From assembly GCA_035373905.1 (NCBI GenBank), contig DAOSOK010000027.1:10998-74997 (forward strand): 64,000 nt of DNA, in the 5' to 3' direction. This document shows, one piece after another, positions 8,651 through 16,109 of this stretch. The notes under the pieces are model-generated. The model did no database searches and was not told the DNA's origin. It was given only the letters and a program-made list of their open reading frames with translations. Source of the DNA: Candidatus Ozemobacteraceae bacterium (GTDB taxonomy: Bacteria; Muiribacteriota; Ozemobacteria; Ozemobacterales; Ozemobacteraceae). The position numbers and the translations under genes were made by a program. Within the stretch, counting starts at the first letter, position 1; the number at the start of each line of letters is the position of its first letter.

Positions 8651-9418
8651 ATGAGAAAACTGCTGTCCGTATTTGTTCTCGTTGTTCTGTCGTTTCACGC
8701 CGCGTTTCCCGCCCTTGCTCAAGAGACGACCCTGCCGCTGATCAACGATCCCGCGCCCGAGTTCACGGCGGAGACGACGCAGGGAACGATCCACTTCCCG
8801 CAGGATTACAAGGGCAAATGGGTCATCCTTTTCAGCCACCCGGCCGACTTCACGCCTGTCTGCACTACCGAGTTCATGACCTTCGCCCGCATGCAGAGCC
8901 AGTTCAAAGCCCTCAACTGCGAGCTGATCGGCCTTTCGATCGACAGCCTTTACAGCCATATCGCCTGGCTGCGGACGATCAAGGAGAAAATCCAGTACCG
9001 CAACATGCGGAACATGGAGGTCACGTTCCCCCTCATTGCCGACATCAAGATGAATATCGCGAAGAAATACGGCATGCTCCACCCCAACGCAGCCGACACG
9101 AAGGCCGTCCGGGCCGTCTTCTTCGTCGATCCGAACGGAAAGATCCGTGCAATGATATACTATCCGCTCTCGAACGGCCGCAATTTTCAGGAGCTCAAGC
9201 GGCTTCTGATCGCCATGCAGACGTCCGACACCCACAACGTCGCCACTCCCGCCGACTGGCAACCCGGCGATGACGTGATCGTGCCGCCCCCCGGATCGTG
9301 CGGTTCCGCCAAGGAGCGCGTCAGCAACGCCGGTGACGGGTATCACTGCTACGACTGGTTCTTCTGCACCAAGCGGCTACCCAAGAGCCAGCTCAAACTG
9401 AACAAATCGGAAGAATAA
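8651..9418 (+). CDS. Exported peroxiredoxin (Prx6/AhpC-TSA type) with cysteine-bearing tail
   Basis: Thiol peroxidase reducing H2O2 or organic peroxides. The peroxidatic cysteine is Cys71 in FTPVCTTEF. The downstream Prx6-type pattern (SIDSLYSHIAWL, FPLIADIKMNIAKKYGML, AVFFVDPNGKIRAMIYYP) and the long C-terminal arm fit the 1-Cys/Prx6 class. The start is ATG 8651, with AGGAGG eight bases upstream; this gives a clean signal peptide (MRKLLSVFVLV ... ALA-Q) and puts the enzyme outside the cytoplasm, unusual for Prx6 proteins. The tail carries three further cysteines (GSCGS, YHCYDWFFC) that could act as resolving cysteines. Confidence 0.88.
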   Translation: MRKLLSVFVLVVLSFHAAFPALAQETTLPLINDPAPEFTAETTQGTIHFPQDYKGKWVILFSHPADFTPVCTTEFMTFARMQSQFKALNCELIGLSIDSLYSHIAWLRTIKEKIQYRNMRNMEVTFPLIADIKMNIAKKYGMLHPNAADTKAVRAVFFVDPNGKIRAMIYYPLSNGRNFQELKRLLIAMQTSDTHNVATPADWQPGDDVIVPPPGSCGSAKERVSNAGDGYHCYDWFFCTKRLPKSQLKLNKSEE

Positions 9419-9445
9419 TCTCCGGTTTAGACCACTGACACACGC

Positions 9446-9479
9446 GTTTTCCGGTCGGGCGAAGGCCCGGCCGGAAAAA
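9446..9479. terminator. Hairpin after the peroxiredoxin gene
   Basis: TTTTCCGG-T-CGGGC, loop GAAG, GCCCGGCCGGAAAA: a strong stem flanked by T and A runs, so it could work in either direction. A further T7 run lies at about 9499. Confidence 0.55.
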
Positions 9480-9571
9480 CTCGCGTTCGCTCAGCCTTTT
9501 TTTGAGTCCGCCGCTCTTTCGCATGCCCGGGAGTTTTGTATATGAATCATTCCATATTCACGGAGGTCGAG

Positions 9572-11132
9572 ATGCACGCCCGGAAATCACGTTCCCTGTT
9601 TCGCGTTGCCGTCCTGACATGGCTGCTCGCGTCAGGTTTCACCCTGCCGCTGTAAGCCGCCGGCGCCATCAAGGACGGCGAGTCGGCAAGTCATGGTGAC
9701 GATGCCGCCACGCATGTTCCGATCGAGATCTACGAAGGCCCGGGCTTCAAGATAATCCAGTTCAACCTGGCGGTTCTCTCGCACTTTTCGCATCTGCTCG
9801 TCAGCGGGAACGAAGCACTTCTCGTCGATCCGGGCCGCGACATCGCGGCATACGAAAAAGCCGTTTCCAATGCCGGCGGCGCGGTAAAGGGCGTCTTTCT
9901 GACGCATTCGCACGCGGATTTCGTTGCCAGCCACATGGAGGAGCCGAAAGCGTTCAACTGCCCCCTCTACGCGAGCCGGAAAGGCGGAGCGGCGTATCCG
10001 CACGAACCGCTGGACGACGCGTCGGCCCTGACCGTCGGCACGGCGAAGCTCCGGTTTCTCGAGACGCCGGGCCACACCCTCGACGGGATCTTCGGCGTCG
10101 GGGCGGCTCGGCGCCTTGCTTTTTCTCATCGGCTCCATTCTCGGAAGCATCCTGTTCAACGAGCTGTTCGAGCACGTCAGGCCCTTATACACCCTTGGCC
10201 TGAGCGGCACCGTGCATATCTTCGACACGCTCGGCATCACGAAGGGGGCGTTCGCCCTGCTGTTCACCGCAACCGGCGTCGCCGCCTTCTGGCTCTCGGA
10301 GTTGATCGAAGCCCGCATCGCTGCGAAGCGAGCCCGTTTCCGAGGCCGATCGTCTGCGCATCCTGGCATGGCGCCGCCATTTCCTCGGGAAGCCGTCTGC
10401 ACCTTCTTCCGCCGCCGTCTCCCAACCGGATTCCACCGCGGAAACGAAGCCGGGGCTGATCTCGACGGAACAGCTCGCCCAGCGTTTTTCCGCAGGCGAT
10501 CTTTGGGTCATCGACACGCGGCCCCAGCCGGAATACAACACGTCGCATATTCCGGGCTCGGTATCGCTCAACCCGGAAAGCCTCCGCGGCGTCAGGGGCG
10601 GCGTTCCGTCAATTCTGCTTCCGGCCGACCTGTGGCGCGCCAGTTCGGCGCGATGGGCATCGTTCCAGAAACGCATGTCGTCATCGTTCACGGAGACAAA
10701 CTCCACGATGAGACTCTCGTGGCGATCGCCCTCGAGCGGCTTGGCCACACGCGATACTCGATCCTGGACGGGGGTTGGGCACGTTGGAAAGCGGAAAACC
10801 GTCCAGCCGACTTCTACACGAGAGCCAGGTCGGACGAAGCCCGTGCCGGCCACATTCCCGGCGCACGCAACAGGCCGTTCTCCTCAGATCTCGCCTCCGG
10901 AACGGTCGGAGTGAGCCTCAAACCACTGACCGATCTCGCGGAAGCGTATGAAAAGCTTGTCGGCGACAGGCACGCCCGCCTCATCGTTCATTGCCGAACG
11001 GGCCACCAGGCAAGTCAGACCTGGTTCGTCCTTCGCCGGCTGCTCGGTTACGAGAATGTCGCCTGGTATGACGGCGGCTGGACCGAATGGGCCGCCAGAA
11101 CCGAGTTTCCCATCGAAACGGGCGTGAAATAA
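9572..11132 (+). pseudogene. Decayed MBL-fold / YeeE-YedE / rhodanese sulfur locus
   Basis: Remnant of a sulfur-handling locus broken at several points. From ATG 9572 (CGGAGG upstream) a signal peptide is read, ended by TAA at 9653-9655. In the same frame a metallo-beta-lactamase domain follows, with THSHADFVASH and TPGHTLDG, then stops being homologous near 10095. In another frame (about 10107-10320) comes the C-terminal end of a YeeE/YedE membrane transporter (FLIGSILGSILFNELFEH, ITKGAFALLFTATGVAAFW). A third frame from 10330 starts a rhodanese (DLWVIDTRPQPEYNTSHIPG), which shifts frame near 10635 and continues as a second rhodanese half with the active-site loop HCRTGHQA and WYDGGWTEWA. 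Part of the second domain's N-terminus seems deleted near 10820. The intact locus would have moved or transferred sulfane sulfur; none of the pieces is now complete. Confidence 0.8.
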
Positions 11133-11147
11133 CCTCGAGTCGTTTTG

Positions 11148-11186
11148 CAAGGCGGCCAGTCGAAAGATTTGGCCGCCGTCTTGTCT
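11148..11186 (+). terminator. Hairpin after the decayed sulfur locus
   Basis: CAAGGCGGCCA (11148-11158) pairs with TGGCCGCCGTCTTG (11170-11183) with two bulged bases; a short T-rich stretch follows. Confidence 0.5.
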
Positions 11187-11251
11187 TCGGCCTGCATGAA
11201 TCGCTATCATGTCGGCATCTGTTCAGACCATTTTCCGAAGGATTCCCCAAC

Positions 11252-12706
11252 ATGATTCGATCTCTGAAACGATTGGCTGCACTTTTTCTCCTCTCCTTTT
11301 CGACCCAAGCGGTCGGCGCCGAGCAGCTGCTGCTTCTGCACACGAACGACTGGCACGGCTCGATACGGCCGACATCGGCCCTCTGGATGACAAAGGAGAA
11401 TCCCCCGATGCTTGGCGGGCCCCAGGCACTTGTCGGCGCTTTTCAGCAGTACAAGCTCAGGGCGGTCAGGCAGGGAATCCGCTGGCTCCAGCTCGACTCC
11501 GGCGACCGATTCCAGGGAACGATGGAGGCAAACTTTTCGCGCGGCCAGGCCATGACGGATCTATTCAACGCGCTCTCCTATACCGCGGCCACGATCGGCA
11601 ACCACGATTTAGATTACGGGCGGGAAGCGCTGAACGAGTCGGTACGGTCATCCCGCTTTCCGATCGTCTGCGCGAATCTGACCGGGCCTGGCGTTCCCTG
11701 GCGACGATCTCTCGTAACTCGCATCGGCTCGCTGACGATCGGAATCACCGGCGTCATGACGTCCGAACTGCCGACGCTGACGTATCCCGAACACATCGCC
11801 GACCTCGTTCTCGAGCCCCCGGCCTCGGCCGCACGCCGTGTCGCGGCCGAGCTTCGCGAGCGCGGCTGCGACCTCGTGATTCTTCTCAGTCACTGCGGCC
11901 ACGACACCGATCTCGAGATCGCTCGAGCGGTTCCCGACCTCGATGTGATCATCGGCGGGCATACCGATCACCAGCTTACCCAGCCCGTTCGCTCCGGCAA
12001 AACATTCATCATGCAGACCCGGGGCTACGGTTCTCACATGGGTGCCCTGACCCTGGCTTTCGATCCGGCAACCCGCACGATCGCCTCCTTCAGCTACGAT
12101 TCGGTCCTCCTCGATCCGGCCTCGTGGCCGTCCGCCCCGGACATCGACTCCGTCGTCGCCTCCTGGAGCCGCATGGTGGAAGAGATCGCGGCTCGGCCGG
12201 TCGGCGTCAGCCCCCGCGAGTTTCTCCGAAAACGAGGCCCGGACGGGCTATACCACCTCGGAGAGCAGCTCTGCAAAGCCGTATCCGATGTTTCTGGCTG
12301 CCCGATCGTCGTTTTCCAGGCCGGGGGTCTGAGGGCCGATCTTCCAGCTGGAAATATTGTATTTAAAGATATATATCAGGTTCTTCCATTCAATCACCAG
12401 ATTCTAATCGGGCGCATTTCCGGCAAAGACCTGCTCTCTCTCATCGCGAAGGGCACCGATCACAGGGATGCGGAACTCTGCATCCACGGGTTGCATATCG
12501 ACCGGGTTGCCGGCAATCTCTCCGCGGTGTTCGAAGGAAAGTCCGTCGTTCCCGATGCCGAGTATCCGATCGCCCTCAACGATTTCCTCGCCAAGGGGGG
12601 CGACGGATTCGACGAGTTCACCCGCGTCCGCGGCCTCCATCCTCGAGGTGGCATCATCCGCGATGCTCTTCTCGAGCGGATTCGCCAGGGCAACCTCGGG
12701 AAGTGA
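11252..12706 (+). CDS. Exported 5'-nucleotidase / UshA-family metallophosphoesterase
   Basis: Periplasmic-type dinuclear metallophosphatase that dephosphorylates nucleotides or related esters. A signal peptide (first 23 residues) precedes the N-terminal phosphoesterase domain with intact metal motifs: LHTNDWHG (Asp33, His35), DSGDRFQGT, GNHDLDYG, LLSHCGHD and GGHTDHQ. The C-terminal nucleotidase domain contains the substrate-binding pattern QAGGLRADLPAG and LNDFLAKGGDGF. 484 aa. ATG 11252 is chosen because it starts the signal peptide. Contrast the degenerate paralogue at 35954-38041. A run of A/T-ending codons occurs at 12350-12385. Confidence 0.88.
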   Translation: MIRSLKRLAALFLLSFSTQAVGAEQLLLLHTNDWHGSIRPTSALWMTKENPPMLGGPQALVGAFQQYKLRAVRQGIRWLQLDSGDRFQGTMEANFSRGQAMTDLFNALSYTAATIGNHDLDYGREALNESVRSSRFPIVCANLTGPGVPWRRSLVTRIGSLTIGITGVMTSELPTLTYPEHIADLVLEPPASAARRVAAELRERGCDLVILLSHCGHDTDLEIARAVPDLDVIIGGHTDHQLTQPVRSGKTFIMQTRGYGSHMGALTLAFDPATRTIASFSYDSVLLDPASWPSAPDIDSVVASWSRMVEEIAARPVGVSPREFLRKRGPDGLYHLGEQLCKAVSDVSGCPIVVFQAGGLRADLPAGNIVFKDIYQVLPFNHQILIGRISGKDLLSLIAKGTDHRDAELCIHGLHIDRVAGNLSAVFEGKSVVPDAEYPIALNDFLAKGGDGFDEFTRVRGLHPRGGIIRDALLERIRQGNLGK

Positions 12707-12796
12707 GGCCCCGACACGAGATGCGCGAGCGACGGTTTTGTGATATTCTTTCTCGACGGATCCGCAATAATATTTGCGTTTCCGGCGGTGCTCGTG

Positions 12797-12825
12797 TTGA
12801 CACAGCGCTTGATCTATGCTAGGTT
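12797..12825 (+). promoter_or_regulatory. Predicted promoter of the rplU-prp-rpmA operon
   Basis: Perfect TTGACA at 12797-12802, a 17-bp spacer, then TAGGTT at 12820-12825. The predicted 5' leader is about 35 nt, ending in the ribosome site AGGGGG before ATG 12865. Confidence 0.65.
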
Positions 12826-12864
12826 TATGGTCTCTCGGTTCATATTTCTAGGGGGTACAAACTC

Positions 12865-13176
12865 ATGTTTGCCGTCATTGAACTTGGTGGAAAGCAATTT
12901 TCCGTGGAGAAGGGCTCGCGTGTCCGCTGCGAGAAACTCGAGCAGCAGCCCAATGCCACGTTCGCCGTTGATCGCGTTCTCATGATCAAGAACGGCGAGA
13001 AGGTGCAGGTCGGTCAGCCCTATCTGAAGGGCGTGAACGTGAAGGCCAAGGTCGTGTGCCATGGCCGCGGTCAGAAGATCATCGGCCTGAAATACAAGAA
13101 CAAGACGAATTATCGTCGTCACTACGGTCATCGCCAGGATTTCACCTCGATCGTGATCGAGGACATCACGGCCTGA
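12865..13176 (+). CDS. rplU: 50S ribosomal protein L21
   Basis: Structural protein of the large ribosomal subunit that binds 23S rRNA. The sequence is full length (103 aa) and typical: MFAVIELGGKQFSVEKG at the N-terminus, the basic RNA-binding region KIIGLKYKNKTNYRRHYGHR and the C-terminal strand TSIVIEDI. First gene of the conserved L21-Prp-L27 operon; its TGA overlaps the prp ATG as TGATG, suggesting translational coupling. Confidence 0.97.
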   Translation: MFAVIELGGKQFSVEKGSRVRCEKLEQQPNATFAVDRVLMIKNGEKVQVGQPYLKGVNVKAKVVCHGRGQKIIGLKYKNKTNYRRHYGHRQDFTSIVIEDITA

Positions 13177-13487
13177 TGGTCGTTGTCGAGTTCCCTCCCG
13201 CCGAAGGGAACCGGCAGCGGATCCGCGTCAGCGGTCATGCCGGCCAGGGAGGCAGAGGGAACGACCCGGTGTGCGGTGCCGTATCCGCGTTGTTGCTGAC
13301 CTATTTGGGCGGCATGGAGAGCGCGGTCGGAGCCGAAATCACCGGGAACACCGGCGATGGCTTCTGTGATGTGTCGCTGGGCGTTCCCGTCGGGAGGCGC
13401 GAAATCGCGTCGGTGGTATCGCAGGTTTTTCGATATGGGTTCAGAAGACTTGCGGAAGCACATCCCGAAACGGTAGTCATGAAATAA
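13176..13487 (+). CDS. prp: Ribosomal-processing cysteine protease Prp
   Basis: Small cysteine protease (103 aa) that in Firmicutes and some other phyla removes an N-terminal extension from L27. The catalytic pair is visible: His21 in SGHAGQGG and Cys33 in DPVCGAVSALL, with the glycine-rich loop between them. Start ATG 13176 overlaps the rplU stop. The expected substrate is encoded next door, but that L27 has no N-terminal extension to cut (see rpmA), so the present role is unclear. The family assignment rests on the motif, the length and the position between rplU and rpmA. Confidence 0.9.
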   Translation: MVVVEFPPAEGNRQRIRVSGHAGQGGRGNDPVCGAVSALLLTYLGGMESAVGAEITGNTGDGFCDVSLGVPVGRREIASVVSQVFRYGFRRLAEAHPETVVMK

Positions 13488-13513
13488 CGGAATTTCCGAA
13501 AGGGGCTGAAATT

Positions 13514-13780
13514 ATGGCACACAAAAAAGGTGCAGGTTCATCGACCAACGGCCGAGACAGCAATCCGCAAAGACTCGGCACCAAGAAATTCGACGGCGAG
13601 CTCGTCAAGGCCGGCAACGTCATCGTTCGCCAGCGCGGCACGCCGATCAACCCGGGCAAGAACGTCGGCATCGGCAAGGACGACACGCTGTTCGCCCTCG
13701 CGGAAGGCAAGGTGAAGTTCGCTCACCGCCTGAACCGCCACTGGGTCGACATCATCCCGGTCTCCACCGACCAGCACTGA
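13514..13780 (+). CDS. rpmA: 50S ribosomal protein L27
   Basis: Ribosomal protein whose N-terminus reaches the peptidyl-transferase centre. 88 aa, starting MAHKKGAGSSTNGRDSN and containing the conserved QRGTPINPGKNVGIGKDDTL. The start already gives the mature-type N-terminus. In-frame codons upstream to the prp stop include no ATG or GTG, and the AGGGG ribosome site at 13501 fits only ATG 13514. No Prp-cleavable leader is therefore encoded. Confidence 0.97.
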   Translation: MAHKKGAGSSTNGRDSNPQRLGTKKFDGELVKAGNVIVRQRGTPINPGKNVGIGKDDTLFALAEGKVKFAHRLNRHWVDIIPVSTDQH

Positions 13781-13795
13781 GCTGATCCCGGGCGC

Positions 13796-13846
13796 GAAAT
13801 GCGCCGATCCAGCCCTTCGACAGGGCCGGATCGGCGCATTTTGTCT
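13796..13846 (+). terminator. Intrinsic terminator of rplU-prp-rpmA
   Basis: AAATGCGCCGATCC-A-GCCC, loop TTCGACA, GGGC-C-GGATCGGCGCATTTTGT: a long near-perfect stem ending in a T-rich run, 16 nt after rpmA. Confidence 0.9.
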
Positions 13847-13936
13847 TCCGCGTATTCCGAGCGGCTAAGGAATTCATCGCTGCACGCCGATATATTGAGT
13901 GAGGAGTAAAATTCGGACGAACCGGAGGTGGAAGCG

Positions 13937-14089
13937 ATGTCTCTCCAGGAACTGCTTGCCCTTTACCGGCATGTTTCGACGGACTGCGGCAGCTGCCGTC
14001 GAATCGTTTCTCGCTACGAGCGAACGCTCACCCTCACGGACGCCGACCGCCGGCATCTCGAACACTGCATTATGCGCGCTGATGTCTGA
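13937..14089 (+). CDS. 50-residue Cys/His-rich protein, unknown
   Basis: Small gene bracketed by two terminators. GGAGGT at 13924-13929 sits seven bases before the ATG, an excellent ribosome site. The product begins MSLQELLALYRHVSTDCGSC and ends in an acidic-basic helix with HLEHC. His12, Cys17, Cys20, His40 and Cys43 resemble the zinc-finger spacing of short anti-sigma-factor-like proteins, but no homologue is recognised and no membrane segment follows. It is probably a zinc-binding or redox-active small protein; this is inference. Confidence 0.6.
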   Translation: MSLQELLALYRHVSTDCGSCRRIVSRYERTLTLTDADRRHLEHCIMRADV

Positions 14090-14113
14090 CAGGATGGTTC
14101 CGGCCCATAGGTG

Positions 14114-14138
14114 AGCCCCCGCAGGTCGGGGGCTTTTT
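14114..14138 (+). terminator. Intrinsic terminator after the 50-aa gene
   Basis: AGCCCCC (14114-14120), loop GCAGGTC, GGGGGCT (14128-14134) and a T run to 14138. It lies 25 nt after the small gene's stop, supporting that gene as a real transcription unit. Confidence 0.88.
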
Positions 14139-14158
14139 CATTGCGGAAGAAACGAAAC

Positions 14159-14187
14159 GGGCGATCCGGTTTTTCTCCGGATCGCCC
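14159..14187 (-). terminator. Hairpin at the end of the M48 protease gene
   Basis: GGGCGATCCGG and CCGGATCGCCC form an 11-bp perfect stem around an 8-nt loop, 20 nt beyond the minus-strand stop. The T run after it is weak (CGTTTCGTTTC). Confidence 0.7.
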
Positions 14188-14206
14188 AAGTTTCTGCCGC
14201 AGGGAA

Positions 14207-15397
14207 TCAACGGCTCGTGGCAACGCCGTTTCGAAGCTTCAGATACTCGACCTTGGCGGCCTGGTATTCGTTGAAGGCTTTCATGATCTCGTCGGTGGAT
14301 GCCTGCTGGGCCACCTTGAATTCGTAATTCTGCTTGGCGAAGAGATACCGTTCGTAAGCTTCCTGGAGGGTCATCGATCGTGTTGTGGTGGTGGTCGAGG
14401 TGGTTTTGGTTGAAGTCGTGGTAGTTTTCGTCGTGTTCCCCGATGGGAGATCGCCTATGCCGGGAACGTTGGCGGAAGTCGTGCCCGATGACGCGCCCGA
14501 GCCGCTCGACGTCGTCTTGGTCGTCGCCTGCGCGGTGACCTTGCCGCCGATCTTCTTGATTTCTTCCTGGGCGGCCTTGATGCGATCTGTGGTCGGGGGG
14601 TGAGTCGAAAAATACTTGGTCACCTTTGTCAGGGCATTGTCGCTGTTGATGCGGTTGAAGAAGGTGATCAGGCCGTTCGGATCGAACCCGGCCTTGCTGG
14701 AGTAATCGACGGCGCACCGGTCGGCCTCGTATTCGTCGACGCGGGAGAATTTCAGGTTGGCGAAATACGCGGCGATGGCCGCAGCTTTCTGGTATTTCTT
14801 CGCTTCATCGTTGACGGTCATCAGAGCGACGACCGCAGTCATGATCCCGGCCTTTTCCGCCTGACGGATACTGTGCTTCTTGTTCACATGGCCAAGCTCG
14901 TGAGCCACGACCGCCGCAAGTTCGTCATTCGTCGCGGCCGCTTTCATCAGGCCCTTCGTGACGTAGACATACCCGCCGGGAAGCGCGAACGCATTCAGCT
15001 CGTCGCTGTCGAGAACGGCGAAATGGTAGGTGAGTTCCTTCCGCTCACAGACCGGAACCAGTTTTTTCGCAACCGCTCCGAGCCGGTTGAGCATCGCGGC
15101 ATCCTTGACGAAGCCGGGATCTTTCTTGAGGGCCTCGTGTCCTTCGGCGCCCGCCTTGTTCTCCCAGCTGTTTTCGAGTCCGCCGAAGACTTTGTCCCAG
15201 ACGGAGGATTTGGCGGCTGCGAGAGCATCAGGTGACGAACCACCGAATGTCTGTTGAATCGCCGCATCGGCACGGTCGAGCGTGCCTGACACCTCACCCA
15301 GCAGGTCGCCGATGTTGAACGCGAAAGCAGGCACGGAGAGGCACACGAACAGACAGGCCAGCAAAGCATTGAGAGCAAAACTGGATTGGCGCCTCAT
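14207..15397 (-). CDS. Exported M48-family zinc metalloprotease with C-terminal helical module
   Basis: Periplasmic-type zinc protease related to BepA/LoiP housekeeping proteases. Signal peptide (ending about VPAFA-F), then a catalytic domain with the zinc motif HELGH in AAVVAHELGHVNKKHS and the downstream third ligand in EYEADRCAVDY. After about residue 275 comes a low-complexity Thr/Ser/Lys linker, then a short helical module (LQEAYERYLFAKQNYEFKV ... EYLKLRNG). A similar module ends the lipoprotein at 40592-40945. The start is ATG 15397 with AGGAG seven bases upstream, not the TTG one codon earlier. 396 aa. Confidence 0.9.
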   Translation of the reverse strand: MRRQSSFALNALLACLFVCLSVPAFAFNIGDLLGEVSGTLDRADAAIQQTFGGSSPDALAAAKSSVWDKVFGGLENSWENKAGAEGHEALKKDPGFVKDAAMLNRLGAVAKKLVPVCERKELTYHFAVLDSDELNAFALPGGYVYVTKGLMKAAATNDELAAVVAHELGHVNKKHSIRQAEKAGIMTAVVALMTVNDEAKKYQKAAAIAAYFANLKFSRVDEYEADRCAVDYSSKAGFDPNGLITFFNRINSDNALTKVTKYFSTHPPTTDRIKAAQEEIKKIGGKVTAQATTKTTSSGSGASSGTTSANVPGIGDLPSGNTTKTTTTSTKTTSTTTTTRSMTLQEAYERYLFAKQNYEFKVAQQASTDEIMKAFNEYQAAKVEYLKLRNGVATSR

Positions 15398-15647
15398 CAA
15401 AATTCTCCTTCACTACAGCGAAATCTTCAGTATGTTCAAAATTTTAATGATAAACACGGAAAGCGTCAAATGTTCCAGGGCAAGCGCATGAGTTTCTTCG
15501 CACCGTGACGATTTCCCGTTCGCGCCGCGAGCATGTCGAGCGCGCATGCGAGATGGGAAAAACAAACTTGTTTCCACGGAGCTCCAGCGTCACATCGACT
15601 CAGCGGTTGTGAACAGATTCGCTTGCCTTGTGGTTGCGCCAGGGATA

Positions 15648-16109
15648 TCAGGAGAGACGGAGAATCATCTCGACATGCGGAATGTTTTCTTCCAGGAACA
15701 TGCCACCGCACTCCTCGAAACCAAGCTTCCGATACAGTCCCCGCACATATTCCTGCGCGTGAAGCCGTATCCGATGCATCTGGTGTCGGCAGCTCCAGTC
15801 GATGAAATACCTGATGATCGTGGTCGCCACGCCGGTTCGCCTGCTTTCGGGCAGGACGGCCAGCCGGCCGATCCAGGCGGTTCGTGCATCCATGGCATCG
15901 ACAAAAAGCCTGGCGGCGGCAACCGGCACCCCGTCGAGGACGGCCAGGAGATGGACGGAACGATCGTCGGTCGCGTCCCTCTCGTGTTCTTCCGGGACCT
16001 TCTGCTCGTCGACGAACACCCGCCGGCGAATTTCGAAGACGGTCTCGAGATCTTTCGGGGAAACGGCTTCGCGGAGATCGATCCGTGAACGGAGCTTATC
16101 TACGGGCAT
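15648..16109 (-). CDS. GNAT-family N-acetyltransferase (ElaA/YjcF-like)
   Basis: 153-residue acetyltransferase. The N-terminal pattern IRRRVFVDEQKVPEEHERDA is typical of the ElaA/YjcF group, and the acetyl-CoA loop is IGRLAVLPESRRTGVATTII; the end carries LYRKLGFEECGGMFLEENIPH. A start at ATG 16109 is chosen; the open frame extends upstream into the cyclase gene but that part is a shadow. The gene overlaps the end of the cyclase gene by 14 nt and is the last member of that operon. Acceptor unknown. Confidence 0.82.
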   Translation of the reverse strand: MPVDKLRSRIDLREAVSPKDLETVFEIRRRVFVDEQKVPEEHERDATDDRSVHLLAVLDGVPVAAARLFVDAMDARTAWIGRLAVLPESRRTGVATTIIRYFIDWSCRHQMHRIRLHAQEYVRGLYRKLGFEECGGMFLEENIPHVEMILRLS

